The notes under the pieces: model-generated
The model's input: the letters and a program-made list of their open reading frames with translations, nothing else
What the model was told of the DNA's origin: nothing
The model's database searches: none
Translations under genes and position numbers: made by a program
In this document: in pieces, positions 22,861-33,955 of the stretch
Layout: each line of letters starts with the position of its first letter
How positions within the stretch are numbered: the stretch's first letter is position 1
Assembly (NCBI GenBank): GCA_021234155.1
Contig: JAJEKV010000044.1
Coordinates: 10,981,764 to 11,045,763, forward strand
Reading direction: 5' to 3'
From: Isoetes taiwanensis
Taxonomy: Eukaryota > Streptophyta > Lycopodiopsida > Isoetales > Isoetaceae
DNA length: 64,000 nt

Positions 22861-23723
22861 ACATGAAGATCATAATAAACAATGTGAGATTTCTGAATAT
22901 CGGTACAATTGGAGCCCGCAAATAGAGCTCGAGTTTGCATTTTTTTGCTTTGAACAAGATACTGTCCACAAAGCACTATTCCCTTATACCATCGACCCCC
23001 TCTTTTTCTAAACATGCTCCTACAACAATTTTGTGCAAATTCTGTGCAATTCTAGCATTCCACGTGACTGTCACTACGACATAGCATAATCACTACCTTT
23101 GGATTTCATAATTTATGATTGTGCGGCCACAAAATTAGAAAACCTGAAGAAAATAGCATGGCTTCTCTTCAACCATGCTTTTCCTTTTATCGCCAGATCA
23201 AAGAACGATGCCCACGAGCAAATTTCCATCTTCGCCTTTGGGAGTGCCATTTCTGCATGCTAGCGCAAACCTTTGGGACTCAAGAAGCTTATTCAGAGCT
23301 TATCACAATTCTTCTATAATGTCTTCACAGGAAGAGTTGGTTCCACTTACAAAGCCTCTTTATCACTCTAGAATTAGCAAGTGTTTTTAGCAAGAACCAT
23401 GTGTTAAAGTGTTTTAGAAGTTAAGTGTTTCTTTATTATGTTCCTTTTTTAACTCCATATTTCATGCATTTAAACTGAGTACGATGATAATTCAAATCGC
23501 CAAGTTCCAGTATATTCTCGTCTTCCATTGTCTTCACTCTTTATCATTGTCTTTAATATTTCAATTGATCTATTAGCACTGTTCATGGAATATTGTCTGT
23601 GCTAAGGCTTATGAATCATAGGTTATGGGTCCAGGCATGTAATCCATCTATATTAAAATCTCCGTCTAACCCTGTCCTTTGTCATGTTCTGTGCCTTAAT
23701 TGCCTTAACTATACAATACGATG

Positions 23724-26018
23724 GAGAATGTTGGAACACTGAATGCCTTTGAGTGGAAGCTAATTCCTCGCTTCACCAAAAAGAATTTCATGCTTTGAAA
23801 ATGGAGGATCCAAATGATACTGGAGGATAAGAGTACTCGTCTGCAAGGTTGGTTAGGGGAGCATTATTGTAGCTATTTGGAAAAATTTTGGCTTGCACTG
23901 AGGAAGAAGTTATACAGTCTTTATCTGACTGAGAGCAGCAATTTCCATGAACATTCATGTATGATGAAAGAAATGCTTGATGAACCGTAGGCCACTGGAG
24001 TTGATATGACTAAAGAGGAAAAGGTAAGCATGTTGTTGAATAGCTTTTCTTCTACCTTTGAAGGTGGTGTTGTTAACATGTAGGGTCGTGCCTGAATACA
24101 CTTTTGATAAAGCCTTAGATAGGCCTAAAGCCAAAGTAGTTTGGTAAGCATAAAACAAAGCACAGATTGTCACTGAAACCTTAAAGTTCAGTAAAAGCAA
24201 AAGCGAAAAGAGGAAGAAGAGTAACAACAGAAAGTCGGTTTGACAACGACTTGTTACAGATGCCAGTAGCTCAGATATTTAGCAAGGAAATGTCATGTTG
24301 CACCATCTTCCAATGAATACCATGCAACTGCTGCAGAAAAGGAGAATCATAGTCAGGTTAATAAGGAATAGGACGGCACCTGCATGGTTGCAAAACTATA
24401 TTTTCTCAGTAACAAATCATGCTGTTGAGCCTTATTCCTATGAGGAAGCAGTGAGAGCAAAGAAAAAGCTCATTCGGTAGCAGCTATGGAAGCTGAGCTT
24501 GCTTCCATTTGAGAAGCTGATAGGCTTCTCATTCATCTCAGCGGCTTCTCATTCATCTCAGCAGATTTCTACAATGGTGGACAGTGGATAGCCGCACACA
24601 TGCGAACTACCCACGAAAAATAAAGGGAAAATCCAATTATAACATTTGGACCCCAAAAACAAATACAATGCTAATAGATGAGTGGCTGATGTACCTGCCG
24701 AAAGCTTATCACCGGGATTAAAAAACCCTGCCCTTTCGGGTTTTCGAGGAAAAACACTAGTGATAAGCCTTCGCAAGGGGCTTAGACAAACGTGAAGGCA
24801 TAGAATCGCCCCAAAAACCCGCGATGGAGAAGACAAAACGGATGGCGCCGCCAACCAGACCACTGCACATCACCACCAACAAACGAGAAACATACCAAAG
24901 AATAGCATCACCCAATTGGGTGGAAAAAGCATCACCAACCGGTGGAAAAACATGATAAACGTAACTTGTACAAAATATAGTAAACAAAGAAGGGGGGAGG
25001 GTGGGTTCAAAGAGAATAAGGCATCGCGAGAGAAGAGGAAGCCGATGAAACGCCGATGAAGAACTCGCAATAAGTAGCAAACGCCCAACCTGACGAACGG
25101 CCCAAAACGCATGCGACGCATGCAATGCATGCATGCTCGTCTTGAGCAAGAATGCCGATTCGCTACGCGAATCGACGACATTCTTGCACTGCGACTCGCA
25201 TGAAACCAACAAAGCGCCCGAATACCAAAGGACTTCCTTAACAAACTAGGATCGAGGATGAAGGTCACAGGATGAAGGCTAAAGGCCGAAAAGGACAGCA
25301 GGAAAGCAACGCCAAATTGGCCAAACCAGGCAGGAAGAAGCCCCTCCCCTGCTTGGAAATAAATCAAAGAGAATAAGGTACTGCTGAGAGAAGAGGAAGC
25401 GCCGATGAGAAGTCGAAGCAGAAACGCGCCTAAAATAGCGAACTCCCAACCAAAACGGGCATGCGCCGCCCGCATGCATGCAAAACATGCATGCTCGTCC
25501 CATTCTAGAATGGCGATCCGATGTCTCGGATCGATGGGATTAATGGATAAGCAATATGTGGGAGAGTTATTGGATCAAAATGGGTATTCAAAATTAAACA
25601 TAATAGTGATGGAAGCATTGAAAGATTCAAAGCAAGATTGGTTGCTAGGGAATTTTTCCAAGTATATGGTATTGACTATGACAGGATGGCTTTGCTCCAG
25701 TTGTGAAGTTGACATCTATGAGGACTATTCTTGCATTTGATTGTCAACAACATTACCATATCCACCAGATGGACGTGACAAATGCATAAGGTTCTAATGG
25801 GTTTGCAACCTGATGGATTTGCACAAGGTTCTAATCTGGTTTGCAAGCTGCACAAAGCATTGTATGGACTAAGACAGGCCTCAAGAGCTTGGTATGCCAG
25901 ACTAAATCAAGTGCACATCACACTTGGTTTCCATATAAGTGCAAATGATCCAAGTGTCTACTCTCATTCCTTGCCTTCTCAAATAATAGTACTCTGCTAT
26001 GTGGATGTTCTAATAATT
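23724..26018 (+). pseudogene. Copia remnant in copy A (gag joined to RT)
   Basis: Begins like the copy B gag (GAGAATGTTGGAACACTGAATG near 23724) but with two deletions. It continues through the gag C-terminal part (SNFHEHSCMMKEML) and a Ser/Lys-rich stretch, then jumps to the start of RT (APAWLQNYIFSV..SYEEAV). Protease and integrase are absent. RT is interrupted at 24520 by a 1.0-kb element, resumes at 25540 (ALYGLRQASRAWYARL at about 25858), and ends at the YVDD site, here YVDV, where the Harbinger-type MITE begins. Many stops and frameshifts. Not functional. Confidence 0.85.
24521..25539. mobile_element. Hairpin-rich element X1, only in copy A
   Basis: Replaces 10 bp (AACCTGGACA) of the copia RT relative to copy B (39668-39677). 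It starts with a ~20-bp doublet of CTTCTCATTCATCTCAGC. Several hairpins are visible: AAGAATG..CGATTCGC and its complement (about 25147-25187), ATTCTAGAAT, and CGATCCGA / TCGGATCG at the right end (25514-25533). Part of it is shared, in a permuted order, with 27821-28482. Related GCATGC-rich modules occur at 22084-22230, 28315-28450 and 37045-37180. The long minus-strand frames (up to 201 codons) show no recognisable protein. Confidence 0.55.
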
Positions 26019-26021
26019 TTA

Positions 26022-26097
26022 GGGCCATTTTCCATTCGCCATTAAGTTAAGTTAATTTAACCGGTTGGTTATCTCCTAACTTAACAAAAAAGAGATT
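26022..26097. mobile_element. Harbinger-type MITE, left part in copy A
   Basis: Starts GGGCCATTTTCCATTCGCC directly after TTA in the copia RT frame. It is interrupted at 26097 by the E1/E2 insertion and continues at 35922. It is the same insertion event as the MITE at 40160 in copy B, so the MITE predates the tandem duplication. Confidence 0.8.
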
Positions 26098-26441
26098 GCA
26101 ATGGTTCTCTTCTTATATAGAAGAGAACCATCATTCTAGGGAAAGGGACGCCAGTTTTGGCGCCAGCTCTGCTTTTGGATCCAAGCTTTCTTTGGCACAA
26201 GCCTGCTATAGCGCAGGCTTTCTTTGGCCTTTTCTCCCATAAAAGCCTTGTGTCTTCCTGCATTCCTTATCGGCGTTTCCTCTGAGCTGAATCTTGTTGT
26301 TGTACGGAGTTTTCTACATTGATTCCCTACACCGGTGTTTGCTTCTTGATTATGCATAGGATGGATTGGTCGGGGGCACTTGCGCTTTAGGATCGATGGT
26401 GCTACCGAGGATCCGGGTCCCAGAACATAATTGTGTCATGG

Positions 26442-26822
26442 CTTGGCTCTCACCTTTGATGCTAATTCCGTTCTAGATCTTTTGCTTTTGATCTCAAAAG
26501 ATGCTTTTCCAATGATATCCCTCTGTGGTGCCGCTTTTGCATTCATCTCGTGGCTCTCACCTTTGATGCTAATTCCGTTCTAGATCTTTTACTTTTAATC
26601 TCAAAGATGCTTTTTCAATGATATCCTCGTGGTGTTCGGGCTGCATTCATCCGTGGCTCTCACCTTTGATGCTAATTCCGTTCTAGATCTTTTTTGCTTT
26701 TGAGCTCAAAGATGCTTTTCCTATGATATCCTTTGTGGTGCTGTTTCTAGATCTTTTGCTTTTGATCTCAGCATGCTTTTCCTATGATATCCTCTCGCGG
26801 GTGCCGTTGCATTCATCCGTGG
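26442..26822. repeat. ~105-bp tandem repeat, 3.5 copies, inside E1
   Basis: Units begin GGCTCTCACCTTTGATGCTA and run through TTCCGTTCTAGATCTTTTGC, GATGCTTTTCCAATGATATCC and GCATTCATC. Starts lie near 26442, 26552 and 26653, with a partial unit from about 26744. No coding role seen. Confidence 0.8.
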
Positions 26823-27676
26823 ACGTTCTGCGGATTTGTGTTGTTAGCATTGTGGCATCTGGGGTTGTTAGCATTGTGGCCTTGTCGATTTCTTCTACTC
26901 AATTCTTGCGTCTCTGCTTCTCCAGGTTTGTTGTGATTGATCATTTTAATTTCGATCCGAGAGGTTTTCGGCTCCTGCATGTGCATCGCGGTCCCTTGGT
27001 TGTGGTCGTGGATTGGGCTCAAGTTATGATCCGCTTCCTCATGGAATCGATGGTGCTTATTGAAAAACCGATCCTGAATGAAAGTGAAATCTTACTTGCT
27101 CTCTCTGTTTCCTCTCGTCTGTGCATGTTGGTGGTCAGCCGCCTCTCCGCCACGGTTAAATTATGTTTTTTCCCAAAGATGCTTTTTCGCTCGGATGTGC
27201 ATGTTTGTGGTCAAAGGCCGCCCCGATTATGATATGTTTTTTTTCCCAAAGATCATGCTCTTCGTACGGCCCTAGCAGCCTATAACCTCTGCCTTGTCTT
27301 GCCTTCTCTTTTTCATCACAGGCCCTGCCTCGGCCTGCATCTAGCCCATCCGACTGCCCTAGCATCACCCAACTGAAAAAATCGACATGGGATTGGCTAT
27401 CTGGGCAGATCGATCTGAGGTCGGCCGCCGTTGATTTGTCCGCAGGATGACTCAGGCCGATTTGTGCCGGGGGGTTGGGGGTCCGGTTTCGCCAAAGTTT
27501 TTGGGCTATAAATTGCATGGGGTTTTGCGACTCGATATCCCTTAATTCTAGATTTAAAAGTTGTAGCTTTATGTTTGTATTGTTTTAGGTCGAATTATGG
27601 TGTTTCTTAGAGGTTGTGCCTGGGCTTGGTTTGGTTCTGTCCGGGGTCTTATTTGTATGGTTAGAATAATTTATAT
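26823..27676. other. E1 interior, ORFs of doubtful meaning
   Basis: The longest plus frame (26723-27232, 169 codons) runs out of the tandem repeats and has no recognisable domain. T- and G-rich composition inflates open frames here. Treated as non-coding. Confidence 0.4.
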
Positions 27677-28690
27677 GTTGAGTTTGGTCAGTCTAGTCCT
27701 TGCCTCGTCTTTCCCTTGTTGTTTGACGCCATGCATAGGTCGTTTATGCCCCCTTATGTTATAAACCTTAAATCACGGGTTCTAAATATTATAACAAAGG
27801 ATCTTGTGCATAATTTATTAATTCTAGAATGGGACTCGCATGAGACCAACAAACCGCCCGACTTAGACTTGCTTCTCATTCATCTCAGCAGATTTTCTAC
27901 AATGGTGGATAGTGGGTAGCCGCACACATGCGAACTACCCATAAAAAATAAAGGGAAAATCCAATTATATCATTTGGACCCCAACAAAATACAATGCTAA
28001 TAGAGACTGGGCTAGTGTACCTGCCGAAAGCTTATCACCGGGATTAAAAAACCCCGCCCTTTTGGGTTTTCGAGGAAAAACCCTAGTGATAAGCCTTCGG
28101 CAAGGGGCTTGGACAAACGTAAGGCATAACAATCGCTCCCAAAACCCACGAATGGAAAAGTCGAAACAGATGCCGCTCGCTAACCTGTACCTGCACATCA
28201 CCAACAAAACAACAAGACAAAACAAACCTCCCAGAGTGGAGGGGCTGATTACGCGCGTGCCACGCGATAAAAATACAATAACAAAGAAGGGGGGGAGGGT
28301 GGGTTCAAAGAGAATAAGGTACTGCTGAGAGAGAAGAGGAAGCGCCGATGAGAAGTCGAAGCAGAAACGTGCCTAAAATAGCGAACTCCCAACCAGAACG
28401 AGCATGCGCCGCCCGCATGCATGCAAAACATGCATGCTCGTCCCATTCTAGAATGGCGATCCGATGTCTCGGATCGATGGGAACATTAATCATAAAAGGT
28501 CCTTACATAGGTCGAACCCTGTGCATGGTTATGTTTCGGTGTTAAGTTTGGTCAGTCGAGTTCTTGCCTCATCTTTCCCTTGTTGTTTGACACCACACAT
28601 AGGTCGTTTGTGCCCCCTTATATTACAAACATTAAACCTCGTGCTAAAAACATTATAATCAAGGGTCCTTGGTGCGTATTTTATTATACA
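27677..28690. repeat. Direct repeat pair flanking nested element X2
   Basis: About 140 bp at 27677-27815 (GAGTTTGGTCAGTCTAGTCC..., TCTTTCCCTTGTTGTTTGAC...) recurs at about 28541-28685. Between them, 27821-28482 resembles element X1. It starts ATTCTAGAATGGG, ends with the same CGATCCGATGTCTCGGATCG hairpin, and carries the same CTTCTCATTCATCTCAGCAG segment, but with blocks in a different order from X1. Confidence 0.6.
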
Positions 28691-31600
28691 TTCATAACAA
28701 AAGTTCTTGTGCATAGATTGGTCCCTTCCCTCCCTCTTCCTTTTTCTTTGTTGTTTCTGGCATTTTTTTCGTTGGTGTTTGGGGTCTAGAGTCGGTCCTT
28801 GTTTTGCTTTGTCGTTCCCTTGGATGTCTAGTTTCTGCAGGGGTCATGTTAGGTTCGGTGCATCGTACTCTTTGGTTGCTTTTTCCGGTTTTTGTTCGGT
28901 TGGTTTGTGTTGCTTGGATGTATGATGCGTTTGTCGCCTAGGGGTTCGTGGTTGGTTTACCGGTGCTTGTTTTGGTTTTGTCGTCCTTTTACGCTTTGTA
29001 GTGTTGTTGTATTTTTGAGTTGGGGTCGATTTTTTCCGTTTTTTGTTTGTGTGCCTCGACTCGACCTTGGGATTGTCTTCGGTTTCATTGGGTTTCATTT
29101 TTTGCGTCAAACTTTAGTTGGGTGGATAGTTGTCGTATTGTCATTTTTTTCCATCAATGGCCTGCGTGTTATTTATTCATTTTTCAGCTTTTTAGGGCGG
29201 CCGTTTTTATGATGCCCAACCTCGTAGTTTCTATGTTGCAGTCCCTAGATTGACCCTCTTATGTGTCAACATACTTTTTTGCTTTCTTACTTGTATGTAT
29301 TCGTTGGTGTATAAATTATGGATCATTGCTCGTTTTTGCGAAGTCGTTTAGTTCTTTTCCTTGAGTCGGTTTGCATTTGGCTAACTATAATTGTTGTGGT
29401 TGTTTGTTGTCATTTGGCGGCTTATCTACTCCTTGTTGCTGATCTTTTTCCTTGTTCGCCTTCATTTAGTTTGACTTGAGGGTAGGAGCATCCATTTGGG
29501 CATAAAATGACTTCAATCGTATGTTTAATTCTTTGCTTGGGTATTCCATGTATTTCTATCTTTGCAGTCTATGGTAGCATCCTTGGCATCATAGGTTTCT
29601 TAGTTGAGGGATGCTCATTTGTTTGCCCATTTTACATTGTTTTCTTCTTGGAATTTGTTGATCTCCTTCTGCAGGTTATGGGGTTCCCCGTCATCGCTAA
29701 TTTATTTATGCGATTACATGATTCATTGGTTTAGTTAGAAGTGGCTCATTTCTCTCCATTCTCTCCGGCCTTTAGTTTCACTTGGTACTCTTGATGCTTG
29801 CTCTATTTCTTTCTTTCTTTCTTTCTTTCATTCTTTCTTTCATTCTTTCTTTCTTTCTCTTACCTCATGACTTTCCCTCCTTCTTCCTTCCCTTTTGCAT
29901 GAATGTCTCGTCCCATTCAACCTTTGCTGCATCGGTGGTACCCATTGCTCTATTTGTTCTTACTCCATGTATCTCACGATGTCCCCTTCGTTTGGTTTTT
30001 GATTCCTCGATATCTTCTGATTTGTTGTGCTCTGGTCCTTTTGTCTTAATCACATTTCTCCATCAATTTCATTTGCTTCTGTTTCCTTTCTTGCTGTATC
30101 TTCTTGTCGCCTATCTTATTTCTTGTTTACCTTCATTTAAAATTGACTAGGCCTACTAGTCTTTAGTGGTGATTGGCGTGTTTGAGTGAGTACGTTCGTC
30201 TGAGTGATAGGTTCTCTCTTTGGTGGTCTATTTTATGTCCTTTTTGCTCTTGCTTTCGGATTTGAAGGTTTGGAACCCCGTCTTGTTTTGTAAGTTACGT
30301 AGTGAGTAAAAGTAGGGTTGTTAGATGTTGGTTTTGTCAGGTTCCCTTGGGCCAGTTGATGTTTAGATTAGTATATTTGTCAGAGTTGATGGTTTTTTCC
30401 TTTGGTGGCCTGCCCATGTATGGTTCCCTCTTTTTGCAAATGTTGACAGTTTATAGCCTTCGTTGGTTTTAGTTGCAGGGTTCTTGGTGTGGAGAGATTC
30501 GAACTATGGTTCGGTTGGGGAGGGCATCTCGAGTAGATGCTGATAAGAATCATTTTTTGACTTGGCTTAATTAGAGGGTCAATGTCGACCTGGCTTTTTG
30601 GTATTTTTCGTCTTGTCATTACGAAGGGGTGGTGCCATCTCTAGTGGACATTGATGGGGATCGTTGTCAACTCTTTGTCCACATAGTTCAGCAAGGTGCT
30701 AACTACTTTGTATGTTGCTTTTTTACGCCAAGTCGGGTTTTTGCGCTTTTAGTTGCTTCATTGCATTTTTTCGCAATTTCTCACTATATCCTGTATTTAA
30801 TCAACACATGCCAGTTGCCCCCTTTTTGTTGACATTTTGGCACTCGACCTAAGGACTTTAGCACGAGTTGTCGGGCGAGTCAGGTATTTCCAGTATCTTG
30901 TATATAACCTTCTCCATTTGGGATAGTCTAGCATTTTTTCTACTCTTGAACTTTTCCATAGCTGCATTCATTATGAGTTGGTGATTCATGTTAGTTCATG
31001 CCATGTTGCTTTTGGTTATTCTCAACACTTTCTATCTCGTAGACATGGTTGTGGTCCATAACGTCTATTTTCTACCGCAATTAGTCCTTTTAATGCGCTT
31101 TGCTTCCATACTTAGATGTGGTCCTTTTTTGCTTAGGATCTCATGTTTCCCCGTCGTTGGTCTATTGGTACCATTTGTGGTGGTCGCTTACGTTTGGTCG
31201 TTTTGCAGGAGGTTTACAATTGGTGGTATTTGCTAGAATCATTTGGCTCATTTATGCATGGTTTTTGCCAGTGCCATATCTCAGTTTGTATTTTGTATGG
31301 GTTGAGCTATTGCATTCTTGCTGAAATTTCTTTTATATTTCTTTATGTGGCTAGTTCCTTGTACTTGTGATGACCACCGAGCCATGTGCCCCTTCAATTC
31401 TTTTGGTTCATTGGCTTCTTTCCACTGCCTTTACTCGTTCCCTTTACTACATGACGTCCATTATTCTCTTTTTGTTGACTTTTTGTTCCATTTGTCTCAT
31501 TGAGCTCTTATGGAGTCCTTTGAGTCCTAGCTCTTGCAGTCCAGGTTGTGCTTGAGTTGCTTCCATACGTCGTTACACTGCTCTGCTTGTCCGAGTTGTC

Positions 31601-33930
31601 CTGAGTTGTCCCATCTGTCTGATTGCTCTTAGCATTCTTGTCTCATGATTTCTCAGCAGTAATTTGTTCACTTGCACATGCATGATTTGTTCCTCTCATT
31701 CGTATTGTTTCCCTGGTCTTTTCAGTTGTAGTTTGTTCGATTGCCCAATTTATTTCCCTCGCCTTTCCATTTCAGAGCGGTTTTCTAGTGCCTCTTTTCT
31801 TTATCCCATTTCTCCATCCATTTCATTTGCTTTGCTTCCCTTTTTTGCTCTAAGATTCTTGAGCTTTGTTTCTAGGTGTATGTATAGGTAGATAAGTGCA
31901 TGCTTGTTTCTCATATGTTCTCAATTGTTCTTTGGACGTCCTTATGAGGGCCCATACTCTTCTCTTTTATCATTGATTCTTGGTTTCTCGTGAATGCCTT
32001 CGAGGGCTTTATTTGCATTTGTGGCCTTAGCTCCTTTGTCCCAATTTGCTCTGTTCCTCTATTCCTAGTCCCTTATTCCATCCATTTCATTATAATCTCG
32101 CATTCCTCTCTTTTTTCATTTTGCATATTGTCCCTTTCCTCTTTGTTTGTTCATTTTATCTCTTGAAACATCTTGGCTCTTCTATTGTCTTGACTCCCTC
32201 CTTTGCCCGCCTCTTGTCTCATCATAGTGCTTTTTTGCCCTGGCGGTGCCCAATCATTATGTCATTTTACTATGTTGACCCCAGTTGTTGTATCCACCTT
32301 GCTTAGCCTTTTTTGTTCTTGTTGGTCTCAGTGATCGGGTTACCCTCGTCAACCAAATTTGCATGTTGTTCACCGAGTTGTTCTCTTCTTCACTCTGCTT
32401 CTTCCGACGATGTCATATAGCACCCATCTTTCTCCATCTTTCTCTCACCATAATGGGTTCTTTGGTCCAGTCCTCTAGATTGTTCTTGAATCTCAAGGTC
32501 TCTATCGTTGTTTCTACGTTGAAAATTCGCTTGGATCCGTGATGTATGTGGGTATACATTCATGAATTTTAGTCCTTGCTATTTATTGTTGTTGCTCTAC
32601 TTATTCTTTTACTCCAATATTCTCATATGTTCTCAGTGGTTCTCATGGATGCCCTTATGGGGGCTTATACTCGCTCTTTGTCATAGATTCTTAATGTCTC
32701 ATTAGTGCCTTTGAGTGCTTTCAGTTATTTCCATTTTGTGTCCTCAGCCATTTTGTCTCGTTTTGCTTTGTTTGCTATTCTCGATCCCTTTTTTCTATCC
32801 ATTTCATTCTGGTCTCCTGTTTGTCTTTTTTCACCCTATGTTTATTCCTTTCCTTTAAGATACATCTTTGCTCTGCTATTGTCTTGATTCCCTCCTTTGT
32901 CTGCCCCTTGATTTGACGTAGTTCTTCTTGCCTTGTTGGTCCAGTCGTCATGCCTTTTCTGTGTTGACCTCTTAAAGACTAAAGGAGTTGTTTGGTGTTC
33001 CCTTTTTCCCGTGACATTCTCTCTTTTGGCCTGTAGTTTAAATCTCAAAATGCGGTTGCATCTTCGCAGATTCGTGCATGTTGTAGTGGTTCTTGTGGTC
33101 CGTTGTCTTGCATTCGTAAATGGTTCTTGTTTCAGGTTGCCCTCAGTTTTCTTCATCCATTCCTCATCTTGGCATTGATCCCATCCTCGCTGACTCTGTG
33201 GCGTCATCTACCGGTGTTCTCAATTGCATAATTGTTCTGTCACCTTATGAAACCTTTTTGTTCTTGTGTCTCGGGGTCCCTTTCGTCTTGTTCCCATGGG
33301 TTATGTTGTTTCTATTTTTTACAGTTTGTTTAAACTGGTTATGCGTGTAGCGTATATGTTTAGGTTTTAGGTCCTTGTTTGTTGTAGTGTTTTTGTCATT
33401 ATAGTATTCACTGTAGTTCACTACTGGTACGTTGATTCTTGAATTTTAGTTCCAGGTGCTCTTTGTTAGCTTGTTGACTATGTCCGGTCTTGATGTCTTC
33501 TCTTTTTATGCATTCCATGGTGCATGGTTTTGGTCTTTCTTATTAGGGGGTTTGCATTGTCTTCATGAAAGTTCGCTTGAGTCTGTTCTGCATGAATAAT
33601 ATAAGTTAGGTATGTTTGTTCTTACTTCCATAGCGTCTTGTCGTTAGGTATTCTCTGTATTTTGTTGGGTACGTTGGTTCTACAATTTTGATTTCATGTG
33701 CTTTGGTGGTGGCCATAGATCTTGTTTGTGTTCGATTTTCATGCCTTCTTTGCCTTATGCAGTCTAGTTGTCTCAGGGTTTCTTGAGCCCCTTCCCCTCT
33801 ATTTGCAGTGGCATCCCACCTCATCTCATGGTCGTTACACTTTCCTAGCAGTGTGCCTTACAATCTCTCGTGGTCTCAATCTATGATGGGGTTTGAGGGA
33901 GGTTCCTCTTTGTGTCGGATGTTGATATTT
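28690..33930. repeat. T-rich, strand-asymmetric tract of decayed repeats in E1
   Basis: Over about 5.2 kb the plus strand has roughly two to three T for each A, judged by eye, and more at 28700-29200. Diverged direct repeats are visible. One is ~300 bp at about 31910-32215 and 32620-32910 (TTCTCATATGTTCTCA..., CCATCCATTTCATT..., TATTGTCTTGA-TCCCTCCTT). Weaker echoes lie at 30050 and 31800, and another pair at about 33390 and 33640. A TTTC microsatellite sits at about 29806-29862. The many hydrophobic frames here are produced by the composition and are not called. Confidence 0.55.
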
Positions 33931-33955
33931 GTGCATAAGGACCTTTCCCTAGAAT

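Larger units (their letters stand above)
26098..33955 (+). mobile_element. Element E1 (7.9 kb), non-coding
   Basis: Starts with a 35-bp palindrome-containing lead P (ATGGTTCTCTTCT / AGAAGAGAACCAT, 26098-26132), then ATTCTAGGGAAAGG (26133). It ends CCTTTCCCTAGAAT (33942-33955), a perfect 14-bp inverted terminal repeat. The first ~190-210 bp are nearly identical to the start of E2 at 33956. The interior holds tandem repeats near 26442-26822, a nested hairpin element at 27821-28482, and about 5 kb of T-rich decayed repeats. I see no transposase or other gene. Absent from copy B, whose empty site is near 40234. Confidence 0.65.

Noticed and set aside
23615-23650. TTATGGGTCCAGGCATG as a copia primer binding site
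   Set aside because: It does not match the 3' end of initiator or other tRNAs that I can state with confidence.
24870-25475. 201-codon minus-strand frame in element X1
   Set aside because: It overlaps another long frame on the same strand, has no recognisable domain, and runs across hairpins and repeated modules.
26723-27232. 169-codon frame in E1
   Set aside because: It starts inside a non-coding tandem repeat, and its T-rich, hydrophobic composition matches neighbouring pseudo-frames.
28844-33350. Many hydrophobic frames of 60-120 codons read as membrane proteins
   Set aside because: They are a by-product of the T-rich plus strand; TTT/CTT/GTT/TCT codons give Phe, Leu, Val and Ser everywhere.
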